Shown: positions 1 to 7,402 of the stretch, piece after piece
Layout: each line of letters begins with the position of its first letter
Position numbering within the stretch: position 1 is the first letter of the stretch
Source: Spirochaetia bacterium UBA5763
Lineage (GTDB): Bacteria; Spirochaetota; UBA4802; UBA5550
Assembly (NCBI GenBank): GCA_002418835.1
Contig: DIEX01000009.1
Location: 1 to 64,000, forward strand
Reading direction: 5' to 3'
DNA length: 64,000 nt
The notes under the pieces: generated by a model
What the model saw: the letters and a program-made list of their open reading frames with translations, nothing else
Databases searched by the model: none
Told to the model about the DNA's origin: nothing
Position numbers and translations under genes: made by a program

Positions 1-182
1 GGGAGTTTTTTTATGGATTTAAAAATTTTTTTTAAAACAAACAGGGCTCCTTCGTATAAATAGCAGAGGTTATAGCAATTTCAGAAATGTTCGTCATGTT
101 GTTTCATGATAGTCTATATAAGTGTAAACTCCGGCGGGGATTTATTGCAAGTATGCACTATACTATGGATTAGCTTCCAGCT

Positions 183-218
183 CTTTCTGCGGTCGCCCAC
201 TACCTTCGCGGGGATGAC
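183..218. repeat. Degenerate copy of the GTCAT-ended hairpin repeat
   Basis: The stretch ends in CGCGGGGATGAC, which on the minus strand reads GTCATCCCCGCG, close to the GTCATTCCCGCG end of the copy at 6084. Only one end is recognisable and no inverted partner is seen. Confidence 0.35.
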
Positions 219-307
219 ATAGAAAATGAAAAAGCATGGCTGGGATAAATAAATATTTTTCTGGTAAAAATAAAGGGAGTCTGCTGAATTGTTATTATAT
301 ACAATAT

Positions 308-428
308 GTCATTCCGGTTTCCCGATAGGGAATACCGGAATCATAAGGATTCAATAAAATTAAGGTCAAAACGATATTTTTTGTATCATTGAGATTCCGG
401 TATTTGACAGTGTCAAAACCGGAATGAC
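308..428. repeat. MITE-like repeat, complete copy with 13-bp terminal inverted repeats
   Basis: The 121-bp unit begins GTCATTCCGGTTT (308-320) and ends AAACCGGAATGAC (416-428), a perfect 13-bp inverted pair. Each end also folds alone: the left end pairs ATTCCGG with CCGGAAT around TTCCC/GGGAA, and the right end pairs ATTCCGG with CCGGAAT around TTTGACA/TGTCAAA. The centre is AT-rich and has no open frame. Related copies lie at 2741, 6084, 17176, 19678 and 26310. It could be a non-autonomous transposable element or a REP-type palindromic unit. Confidence 0.75.
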
Positions 429-493
429 AAAAATATAAAACTTATATAAAACCTTCATCAAACTCATCAGATTTTAAAAAAAAGGAGCATCAG

Positions 494-1825
494 ATGTCTG
501 TAATAGCAGCATTAATCATTTTTCTCATTTCACTCTCGATAATAATAGTATTAACAGCAATATACAGAATCAACTCAGCAGCAGTGATGATTGGTGTAAC
601 ATTCCTCTTCGGGTTTATGAGCGGTATGCCTCTTAATGATCTACTCACTGCCATAAGGAGCGGCTTCGGTTCAACTGCCGGATATATAGGCCTTGTAATA
701 ATCGAAGGGATCATGATGGGTGTAATCCTTGAAAAGACAGGCGCGCTGGCTGCAATTTCCGCTGCTGTGGTAAAAAAGACCGGCAAAAGAAAAACGGTTC
801 TTACGGTGAATGTTGCGGGGTATCTTCTCTCTGTGCCTGTATCATCTGACTCGGGATTTATTCTTCTTCATCCGCTTGCCGAGGCTATTGCCTCATCAAC
901 AGGGAGATCCCTTGCGGCAGTATCAACAGCCCTTGCAACCGGCCTTTATGTCTCCCATTCGCTTATACCTCCAACCCCCGGGCCACTGAGTGCAATAGGG
1001 ATATTGAACGCGGGCTCTCTATCCGTATTCCTCCTGGGAATACTTGTATCAATACCCGGAATTGCTGCGGGATATTTCTGGATTACAAAATTTGTGGAGA
1101 AGAAAAATTTTACCCCGGTCTTTGATGACTCACGGGGGAAAACTGTCCGTCCCTATCTTGAAGTGCCATCTCTCCTCGAAGCTGTAATTCCTCTCCTTGT
1201 CCCTGTTGTATTGATGATACTCCGCGCCATTGCAGTAGTACCAGCAAGGCCATTCGGAAACGGCGCGTTCTCCAGGTTTGCAGTATTCGCGGGGGATCCT
1301 GTCTTTGCTCTCTTTGCCGGTATATTATGCTCCCTGATACTTGTGAAGAGGGGATTTTTCCGTGAAGCAACAGGGGGGTGGATAGCAGAGGGTGTAAGGC
1401 GTGCGGCGCCTGTTCTTGTTGTTTCAGCAGCGGGGGGGGCTTTTGGTGCAGTGGTAAAAACATCGGCTCTGACTAATTCACTTGTTACATCGATGTGCGC
1501 ATGGCATATCGGAATATTCCTCCCCTTTCTTGTGGCTGCTGTGCTTAAAACCGCAACAGGTTCATCAACAATATCGATCATAACTGCCGCGTCGGTTGTA
1601 TCTCCATTGATGGGTACCCTGGGGATTAATCCCGCTCTCGCTGTACTGGCAGTGGGCGCGGGTTCGATGATGGTATCGCATATAAATGATCCTTTTTTCT
1701 GGATTGTTTCAAAATTCAGCGGAATGGATGAGGCAACAGCACTTAAGGTCTTTACCCCTGCAACAGCCATAACCGGCGGTGTATCTTTTCTGCTGGTTGC
1801 TCTGCTCTCCCTTTTTATAAAATGA
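494..1825 (+). CDS. GntP-family permease (gluconate/organic acid:H+ symporter type)
   Basis: A 443-residue inner-membrane protein of about 12 hydrophobic segments, the usual length for the GntP family, which imports gluconate, related sugar acids or other small carboxylates with protons. The family signatures are visible: a glycine-rich GFGSTAGYIGLVI segment near residue 57 followed by GVILEKTGA, and SHSLIPPTPGPLSAIGIL near 155. The start is fixed by AAGGAG eight bases upstream of ATG. It is a single gene, with no kinase or dehydratase next to it, so the substrate cannot be inferred from context. The family call is secure; the substrate is not. Confidence 0.9.
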   Translation: MSVIAALIIFLISLSIIIVLTAIYRINSAAVMIGVTFLFGFMSGMPLNDLLTAIRSGFGSTAGYIGLVIIEGIMMGVILEKTGALAAISAAVVKKTGKRKTVLTVNVAGYLLSVPVSSDSGFILLHPLAEAIASSTGRSLAAVSTALATGLYVSHSLIPPTPGPLSAIGILNAGSLSVFLLGILVSIPGIAAGYFWITKFVEKKNFTPVFDDSRGKTVRPYLEVPSLLEAVIPLLVPVVLMILRAIAVVPARPFGNGAFSRFAVFAGDPVFALFAGILCSLILVKRGFFREATGGWIAEGVRRAAPVLVVSAAGGAFGAVVKTSALTNSLVTSMCAWHIGIFLPFLVAAVLKTATGSSTISIITAASVVSPLMGTLGINPALAVLAVGAGSMMVSHINDPFFWIVSKFSGMDEATALKVFTPATAITGGVSFLLVALLSLFIK

Positions 1826-2043
1826 AAATGTTTAAAAAAAATTCACCCGGTATTATTATTTCTAAACACTATTAAGTAATGCCGCATTAAACCGTGATTT
1901 TGTTTATATAAAATTCCGGCAGTACAAGGGCGGGATTGTCACTGCAAAATTAAGGGAAACCATTACAGGTAATTTCTAAAAAAGAGTTTGTGTTTGCCCC
2001 GGGCAGTTATAATGTGGCACCATAATATTTCGGGTTGAATAAA

Positions 2044-2583
2044 ATGAGAACGGGACTACTATATCTTACTGTTTTTCTTATCCTTGCTATGGGTGGTGCC
2101 TTTGCAGCCTCCGGTTCAGAAGAGATCTTTCATGCCTCAGCAAAAGGGGATGTCAAAGCTATAGAAATGCTCCTCCAGAAGGGGGAGGATATTAACCGGA
2201 AGGGGAGCGGGGGGATGACCCCGCTTGTAATTGCGGTAATAAGTAAAAGGGTTGAAGCTGTTTCTTACTTTGTAAAAATGGGGGCTGATATAAACCTCAA
2301 GGATAACATGGGGATGACCCCCCTGATGCAGGCAGCGGACGATGGCGATCTCCGGATTGTTGAGATACTTGTGTCAGCTGGTGCGGAGATCAATGCATCC
2401 AATGTTTCAGGCCTCACTGCTCTTATGTTCGCAGCGGAAAATGGAAAGATAGATGTTGTCAGGTTCCTTGTGAGCAGGGGAGCTGACAGGAATATGAAAT
2501 GCGCTTCGGGTTACACAGCTGCTGATTTTTCAAAAGAGAAGAACCATGAAGATGTGTATAAATATCTGATAATGGTAAACTGA
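2044..2583 (+). CDS. Exported ankyrin-repeat protein
   Basis: About 179 residues: a signal peptide (hydrophobic core LLYLTVFLILAMGGAFA) followed by four to five ankyrin repeats of 33 residues, with the typical TPLxxA and VxxLLxxGADIN pattern (for example GMTPLMQAADDG and LTALMFAAENG). Ankyrin repeats bind other proteins, and the signal peptide places this one in the periplasm or at the cell surface. The frame is open from a TTG at 2035; I prefer the ATG at 2044, though neither has a good Shine-Dalgarno sequence. It stands alone. A second exported ankyrin protein is encoded at 39329. The partner is unknown. Confidence 0.85.
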   Translation: MRTGLLYLTVFLILAMGGAFAASGSEEIFHASAKGDVKAIEMLLQKGEDINRKGSGGMTPLVIAVISKRVEAVSYFVKMGADINLKDNMGMTPLMQAADDGDLRIVEILVSAGAEINASNVSGLTALMFAAENGKIDVVRFLVSRGADRNMKCASGYTAADFSKEKNHEDVYKYLIMVN

Positions 2584-2740
2584 ACCTCGGATTTCTCCTG
2601 CTTAATTGTTCATCGTATATAACGTTTCATTTTCCGGTTATCTTTTCAATTTGACAAAATTCTTTATACTGCTTTATTTCTTAAAAGCAATAGAAAACTC
2701 GAAACGGGTGTTCTTTATTTTTCAGTATAAGATTTAATCT

Positions 2741-2773
2741 GTCATGCCGGTTTCTCGCAGAGAATACCGGCAT
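2741..2773. repeat. Hairpin repeat, left-end copy
   Basis: Begins GTCATGCCGGTTTCTC and folds as ATGCCGG / CCGGCAT with an inner TTCTC / GAGAA pair. This is the left half of the 121-bp element at 308, with C-G changes on both arms that keep the pairing. It lies upstream of the RidA gene. Confidence 0.65.
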
Positions 2774-2839
2774 CTCATAGTATAAGTTCAGGAATTGAAT
2801 TACCGGATTATCAAAATTTAATTTGCGGGAGCCAATAAT

Positions 2840-3217
2840 ATGTCAAGAAACGCATTTAACGCAAAAAACACAAACCCCGTGGGTCCCTATTCTCATGTAG
2901 TGGAATCCGGGGGGCTCTTTTTCTTTTCAGGGCAGATCGGCCTTGATGGAGCCACGGGGAAACTTGTCCCAGGCGGAATTGCATCAGAAACAGAGCAGTG
3001 CTTTAAAAACATTACAGCAGTTCTGGAGACTGCGGGTCTCTCTGAAAGCGATGTTATCAAGGCAACTGTATTCCTCACGGACATGGGAAATTTCCCTGCC
3101 ATGAACAGCATTTATGAAAAGTACTTTTCAAAGCCGTACCCCGCAAGGAGCACCATAGGTGTGGCCTCTCTCCCCCTGGGAGCCCTGGTTGAGATAGAAC
3201 TTACAGCGCGCAGATAA
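2840..3217 (+). CDS. ridA: RidA family reactive intermediate (2-iminobutanoate/2-iminopropanoate) deaminase
   Basis: A 125-residue cytosolic protein of normal RidA length. Family members form trimers and hydrolyse the reactive enamine/imine products of PLP enzymes such as threonine dehydratase, protecting PLP enzymes from damage. Visible signatures are the N-terminal PVGPYSHVV segment, FFSGQIGLD, and the C-terminal block ARSTIGVASLPLGALVEIEL, which contains the conserved substrate-binding arginine. The start ATG follows a GCGGGAG stretch. It is a single gene flanked by hairpin repeats. Its neighbours do not indicate a particular pathway. Confidence 0.93.
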   Translation: MSRNAFNAKNTNPVGPYSHVVESGGLFFFSGQIGLDGATGKLVPGGIASETEQCFKNITAVLETAGLSESDVIKATVFLTDMGNFPAMNSIYEKYFSKPYPARSTIGVASLPLGALVEIELTARR

Positions 3218-3237
3218 ACTTCTTGCTTTTTTTCAGG

Positions 3238-3266
3238 CGGCATGACATAATAAGTTATGCCGGTTT
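3238..3266. repeat. Hairpin-repeat remnant
   Basis: CGGCATGAC, the inverse of the family end GTCATGCCG, is followed eight bases later by TATGCCGGTTTT. The two pair across a short AT-rich loop. It looks like two element ends brought together, or a decayed copy, directly after ridA. Confidence 0.45.
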
Positions 3267-3363
3267 TATTTGATAAAATAGGGAATTATTTTTTTGCAGA
3301 AACGGAGTTCCGGAGAAGGGGTACTTATGTCCGGATATATCTCATGGCGGCGATTAAAAATAT

Positions 3364-3813
3364 ATGATCGACAGTCTCTTTTTATGGCTCCTTATATATC
3401 TCCAGATATCGGTATTTATTCATATACTCTTCATCGTCGCGTACATTTCTGAAAAGAGCAGCTTCAGCTTCAGGGGATTCCTCCTTACAACTGTTACAAA
3501 TTTCGGCATAGGGATGGGTATACTCATTGTTATGATGAAAGATCCTGACGTTATCCGGAGGTTCAGTCTCGGGCCGGTGCTCTTTATTGAATCAGGGGTA
3601 GTGTTTTCACTCCTTATTTTCCTGAAGGTAATAATCACTGTAAGGATATTCAAGCGGATGAAAAATCCTGAAAACTGGGATATAAGCTTTTTCGGGAAGA
3701 GGGTCTACAAGCAGGATGTTGTAAAAAAAGGGGAGCTGGCTACCTATTTCCTTACTCTCCCCTTTACTTTAATGAGCGGCGCTTACTTTCTGGTTAATCT
3801 ATTCAACAGCTGA
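3364..3813 (+). CDS. Small uncharacterised membrane protein
   Basis: A 149-residue protein with about four hydrophobic segments: an N-terminal pair, one near residues 70-95 (LGPVLFIESGVVFSLLIFL), and a C-terminal one near 128-147. A cytosolic loop rich in lysine and arginine (RIFKRMKNPENW) lies between the last two. I recognise no family. The 3' end overlaps the convergent sensor gene by 15 bases, so the two share their ends. The start ATG has no strong Shine-Dalgarno sequence. That it is a real gene is supported by length, membrane pattern and codon use like its neighbours. Confidence 0.65.
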   Translation: MIDSLFLWLLIYLQISVFIHILFIVAYISEKSSFSFRGFLLTTVTNFGIGMGILIVMMKDPDVIRRFSLGPVLFIESGVVFSLLIFLKVIITVRIFKRMKNPENWDISFFGKRVYKQDVVKKGELATYFLTLPFTLMSGAYFLVNLFNS

Positions 3814-6045
3814 TACTCCCTCTTTTTTAATTCCGAAATTTTTAATAAGCATTACGTGGTTCCCTTTGCGGCTGTAGATAATTTCGTCAAAGGCATTCTT
3901 TGTCATGATTATACCCCTGCCGTGGGAGAGAAATGAGTCATTGGGATTTTCCGAAGTTCCGCTAAGATAGGTTTCAAAGTTAAAACCCGCGCCTTCATCA
4001 GCCACAATATACATCACCTTTTCTTTTGAAACGGAATATTCGATGGTGACCTTTTTGTTTATGTTCTGCGGCTCAAACTGCCGCTGGCGTATCAGTTCAA
4101 AATAGCGGTCTTCAATGAGGGCCTGGGTCTTCTCCTCAAATGAAATGTCAAGGTTCCCATGTTCAATTGAGTTAATGATTATCTCCCTAAGCGCAATCTG
4201 TATCATCTTGATCTCCCAGGGTTCAAGGTATTTTATAAGGTTCCTGGTTACCCTGTGGGTTATTTCATCAGCTGTTATAAGGTAGTTGCCTATTGAGTAT
4301 TTCTGTTTTTCATATTCGAAATACTTCATAAGGGAGTCATCGCCCATGTTGTAGGCTTTTCCAAGGATCTCATTTTTACCCTGGATATTGACATACTCAA
4401 GCTGTACATTCATCTCTTTAGGTTCTGTAATTATTGATGATATAAACTGAGCCCTGAACTGTACCGGTTTTTTGGTTTTTACGAATTCATCCAGCTTCTC
4501 CAGTACAAGCAGTTTGGTGATTTGCGGTTCTATATCGGTATCATAGAGCAGCTCGTGGAAGGGTAGCCCTCCGATTTTTTTCGGGTCAAGTTTGAGCTCA
4601 TTTGCTATGGCATAGTTTGCGGTTATAAAGTTAAGGTCTTCATCAAGTGAAAAAATTATATCGCTTGATCCTTCAACAAGGACTTTGTATTTCTCTTCTG
4701 AAAGGGAGAGTAACCTGTGGGCCTCTTCAATTTCATGTTTGGACCTGTTCAGGTTATCAACAACCTTCTGCTGTGTTGAAATGACCTCCTGCTGCGCCTC
4801 CTCCTTCTCCTTCTTCATTATATTAATTCTATCTGCAAGGGCTATTGAGAGAAGCACCATCTCAAACCCTGAGCCTATCTGGAGGCCGTGTTCAGTGAGA
4901 AAATTGTGCGGTATGAGCCCCATGACTCTGAGCGTGGATAAAATGACCCCGATAAAAAAAGTTATCCATGCTATAAGGTAGAACCTCGCGGCATGGTTCC
5001 CCCTGATAATACTAAGGTAGGCAGCAGGGAGCGCGGTGAATATCATTGCAAGCGGGAGAATCTGCCCCGCGATTATAGTTATTGAATATGGAACAAAAAA
5101 TGATACTGCTGCAAGGAGCCCCCCCGCAATCATCAGTCCGGTCATTATTCTGCTGAATACAGGGGTGTATCTGTGCATATCAAGAAATCTGAGCGAGAAG
5201 AGAGCGGCGAGAAAACAACTCATACCTATGAGGAACGGGTTCGCGTGCTTTGCCCACCAGATATGATCCGGCCAGAGGTATTGGAAAGCCAGGCCGTTCA
5301 TCGACATCTGGAACATACCGAAGAAAGAGATATATAGAATATAGCTTAAATAGTTTCTGTCTCTTGTGAAGATAAGGAGGAAGAGGTTGTAGAACAGCAT
5401 GGCAACAATAATGCCGTAGTATATCCCGAAAAGGAAATTCTCCATCTGCATCCTGTTATTAAAAGTAGTGATCTCCCAGAATGAGACAGGGAAGATCATG
5501 CCATCATCAGTTTCAACACGCATGTAGAAAGTTCTTCCGCTTCCGGGCGGGAAATGTACAGGGAAGACAAAATTGCGGTGTTTTATTGTTCTGTTAATAA
5601 AAGAAAAGTCACGGCCCGTGGTATCCTGCTGAAGCAGGTCGAGCTCCCCTCTTGAGTTTTTCCCGAATGTGTAAAGCTCAATTCTGTCAAGGAGCGGGAA
5701 ACCGATTTCGATATAACGTGTGATGTCATAGGTGGAGCTGTTTTCTGCAGAGAACCTTACCCAGTAGACAGATTTTGTAAATCCGAAATTCGGTATATCG
5801 GATGTGACAGGTTTGAACTGGTCTGAATAATTTTCAGATATCACAGAGTACAGGGTAAGCTTGCCGTCAGGGTCCTCCAGGATTTCGCAGGATCTCCCCA
5901 TTGTAAATGATTTGATCGATTTATCAATCTGTCCCGGCTGAAGAGTGTAACCTGTTTTTACAGAGGTTAGAAAGAACAGTATAAAAACAGCGGAAACCAG
6001 TAACGGTTTCACGGGATAATTATTAATAGAATGTTTAATTTTCAT
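3799..6045 (-). CDS. 7TMR-DISM sensor protein with PAS and RsbW-like ATPase domains
   Basis: A 748-residue signalling protein. In order: signal peptide (1-35), periplasmic 7TMR-DISM extracellular domain type 2 (about 45-190), seven membrane segments (about 200-400), a coiled coil (about 405-455), a PAS domain (about 455-570, EKYKVLVEGSSDIIFSLDED) and a C-terminal HATPase_c domain (about 610-735). The ATPase boxes are NSIEHGN (N box), DEGAGF (G1) and HGRGI (G2). I see no DHp dimerisation domain with a phospho-accepting histidine, so it resembles anti-sigma/partner-switch kinases (RsbW/SpoIIAB type) rather than a classic histidine kinase. This layout is common in Leptospira and other spirochaetes. 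No regulator gene lies next to it. Confidence 0.88.
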   Translation of the reverse strand: MKIKHSINNYPVKPLLVSAVFILFFLTSVKTGYTLQPGQIDKSIKSFTMGRSCEILEDPDGKLTLYSVISENYSDQFKPVTSDIPNFGFTKSVYWVRFSAENSSTYDITRYIEIGFPLLDRIELYTFGKNSRGELDLLQQDTTGRDFSFINRTIKHRNFVFPVHFPPGSGRTFYMRVETDDGMIFPVSFWEITTFNNRMQMENFLFGIYYGIIVAMLFYNLFLLIFTRDRNYLSYILYISFFGMFQMSMNGLAFQYLWPDHIWWAKHANPFLIGMSCFLAALFSLRFLDMHRYTPVFSRIMTGLMIAGGLLAAVSFFVPYSITIIAGQILPLAMIFTALPAAYLSIIRGNHAARFYLIAWITFFIGVILSTLRVMGLIPHNFLTEHGLQIGSGFEMVLLSIALADRINIMKKEKEEAQQEVISTQQKVVDNLNRSKHEIEEAHRLLSLSEEKYKVLVEGSSDIIFSLDEDLNFITANYAIANELKLDPKKIGGLPFHELLYDTDIEPQITKLLVLEKLDEFVKTKKPVQFRAQFISSIITEPKEMNVQLEYVNIQGKNEILGKAYNMGDDSLMKYFEYEKQKYSIGNYLITADEITHRVTRNLIKYLEPWEIKMIQIALREIIINSIEHGNLDISFEEKTQALIEDRYFELIRQRQFEPQNINKKVTIEYSVSKEKVMYIVADEGAGFNFETYLSGTSENPNDSFLSHGRGIIMTKNAFDEIIYSRKGNHVMLIKNFGIKKEGVSAVE

Positions 6046-6083
6046 TATTTATTCCGGTTAACGATTGAACTACTTTGTTCTCT

Positions 6084-6186
6084 GTCATTCCCGCGAAGGC
6101 GGGAATCCCATAGTGCCAGTTTTATGAGATTCCGGCACTTTGTTATCACTGAGCCTGCCCCGGCGAATGCCGGGGGCCGGAATGAC
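6084..6186. repeat. MITE-like repeat, 103-bp variant copy
   Basis: Starts GTCATTCCCGCGAAGGCG and ends GGCCGGAATGAC, so the outer GTCATTCC / GGAATGAC pair is kept. The left arm folds as ATTCCCGC-gaa-GCGGGAAT (with an extra G) and the right arm as CCCCGGC-gaat-GCCGGGG. The centre still contains ATTCCGGCACTTTG, like the right half of the copy at 308. A short open frame across it on the minus strand (6045-6233) is a by-product of the repeat, not a gene. Confidence 0.7.
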
Positions 6187-6276
6187 GATGTGCTAATTAT
6201 TTCGTAAAATGCTGTAATACCTGATGCCTGCATAAAATATATTCTTTTTCAAAAGAATTGTAAAGAAAATTTTACC

Positions 6277-7380
6277 CTATTTCACGGTATCGATAATAGA
6301 GAGTGCCAGTTTTGTCCCTGCCACAAGATCTTTTATAAGAATAAACTCCTCGGTACTGTGAATTTTCTGCATGCCGCACGCAAGGTTTATGGCCTTTACT
6401 TTTGATTCGTTTATAATGTTGGTATCGCTACCGCCCCCCATTGAGACAAACTGCGGCTTCAGGCCGATTTTCTTCATTGCTTCCGCTGTGAGAAGAGATA
6501 TCTGTTCCTCAGGTGAAATGCTGAAGCCCGCGTATTCAAGGGCCCGGTCTATAGATCCCTTTGCCTTATGTTTTGAGCAGATTTTTTTAACTGTATCACG
6601 CACCTGTTTTTCAACATTAAGCATCTTTTTATTATTGATAGACCTGACTTCAAGCTCGCATTGCGCTTCTTCAGCAACAATGTTAGTTGCCCTTCCGCCT
6701 GAGATGATCCCCACGTTGAGAGTTGTCTCTTCATCGATCCTTCCGTTCGGAAGTTCTGTAATTATTTCCGAAAGCACCCTTATCGCGCTTATACCCTTTT
6801 CAGGTGCCATCCCTGCGTGGGAGGCTTTACCTTTTATCTTTATAGTCATGTTGGAGTGGTATGGCGCCTTGACAACTATTCTCCCTATTGCTCCGCTGCT
6901 GTCGAATACAAATCCGTATTTCGATTTAAGAAGTGAAAGGTCAAACCCTTTGATCCCTTTCAGCCCCTGCTCCTCGGCGCATGTGAGCAGAATTTCAACA
7001 GGGCCGTGTGGAATTTTATTCTCTTTAATATGTTCAAAGGCTTCAATGAAGATTGCTATTGCTGCCTTGTCATCTCCCCCTAAAACTGTTGTTCCGTCTG
7101 ATGATATTCTGGTGTCAGTTACAACTGCTTTCACGTTGTCGCATGGAATTACAGTGTCCATGTGCCCTGATAAAAGTATTGTGCTCCGTTTCTCGCTGCC
7201 GTTCAGCTTTATAAGCAGGTTGAAGGATTCGCCGCACCTGTGCATTGAACATTCTCCGCCGAGTCTGTTGAATCTTTTAATTATATAATTCATTACATCT
7301 TTCTCTTTCCAGGAGGGGGATGAAATCTCCGCAACCTCTGTGAATGTTTTGATCAGTCTTTCTCTGTTAATTTCGTACAT
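6277..7380 (-). CDS. M20-family metallopeptidase, PepT-like
   Basis: About 367 residues, a cytosolic zinc aminopeptidase/deacylase of the M20 clan, closest in pattern to the peptidase T-like group. Metal ligands and catalytic residues are visible: GHMDTV (His73, Asp75), GGDDK (101-105), CAEEQG with the catalytic glutamate, DSSG, and IHSTEEF near the C terminus with the last histidine. The dimerisation (lid) domain sits in the middle (KASHAGMAPEKG). An upstream in-frame TTG at 7398 is possible, but the AAGGA just ahead of the ATG at 7380 selects the latter. It follows the nucleotidyltransferase gene by 22 bases on the same strand and is likely co-transcribed with it. The peptide substrate is unknown. 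Confidence 0.88.
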   Translation of the reverse strand: MYEINRERLIKTFTEVAEISSPSWKEKDVMNYIIKRFNRLGGECSMHRCGESFNLLIKLNGSEKRSTILLSGHMDTVIPCDNVKAVVTDTRISSDGTTVLGGDDKAAIAIFIEAFEHIKENKIPHGPVEILLTCAEEQGLKGIKGFDLSLLKSKYGFVFDSSGAIGRIVVKAPYHSNMTIKIKGKASHAGMAPEKGISAIRVLSEIITELPNGRIDEETTLNVGIISGGRATNIVAEEAQCELEVRSINNKKMLNVEKQVRDTVKKICSKHKAKGSIDRALEYAGFSISPEEQISLLTAEAMKKIGLKPQFVSMGGGSDTNIINESKVKAINLACGMQKIHSTEEFILIKDLVAGTKLALSIIDTVK

Positions 7381-7402
7381 CGTGTTATCCTTTTTCAATT
7401 TA

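Larger units (their letters stand above)
1..493. other. Non-coding stretch with dispersed repeats
   Basis: I see no credible gene here. The first 180 bases are AT-rich without a recognisable element. Two members of the dispersed hairpin-repeat family lie at about 183-218 (degenerate) and 308-428 (complete). The Shine-Dalgarno AAGGAG of the permease gene ends the stretch. Confidence 0.7.

Noticed and set aside
308..428. CRISPR array or phage attachment site
   Set aside because: Copies are scattered and non-periodic, with inverted rather than direct ends, and no cas or integrase gene is present.
1153..1770. 205-residue minus-strand open frame opposite the GntP permease
   Set aside because: Antisense shadow; the permease has strong family signatures and a good ribosome site.
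6045..6233. 62-residue minus-strand open frame containing WDSRLRGND
   Set aside because: It lies across the hairpin repeat at 6084-6186; this translated string is a known artefact of such repeats, not a gene.
6371..7288. 305-residue plus-strand open frame opposite the M20 peptidase
   Set aside because: It is the antisense shadow of a well-supported gene; composition is typical of a reverse frame and it shows no family motifs.
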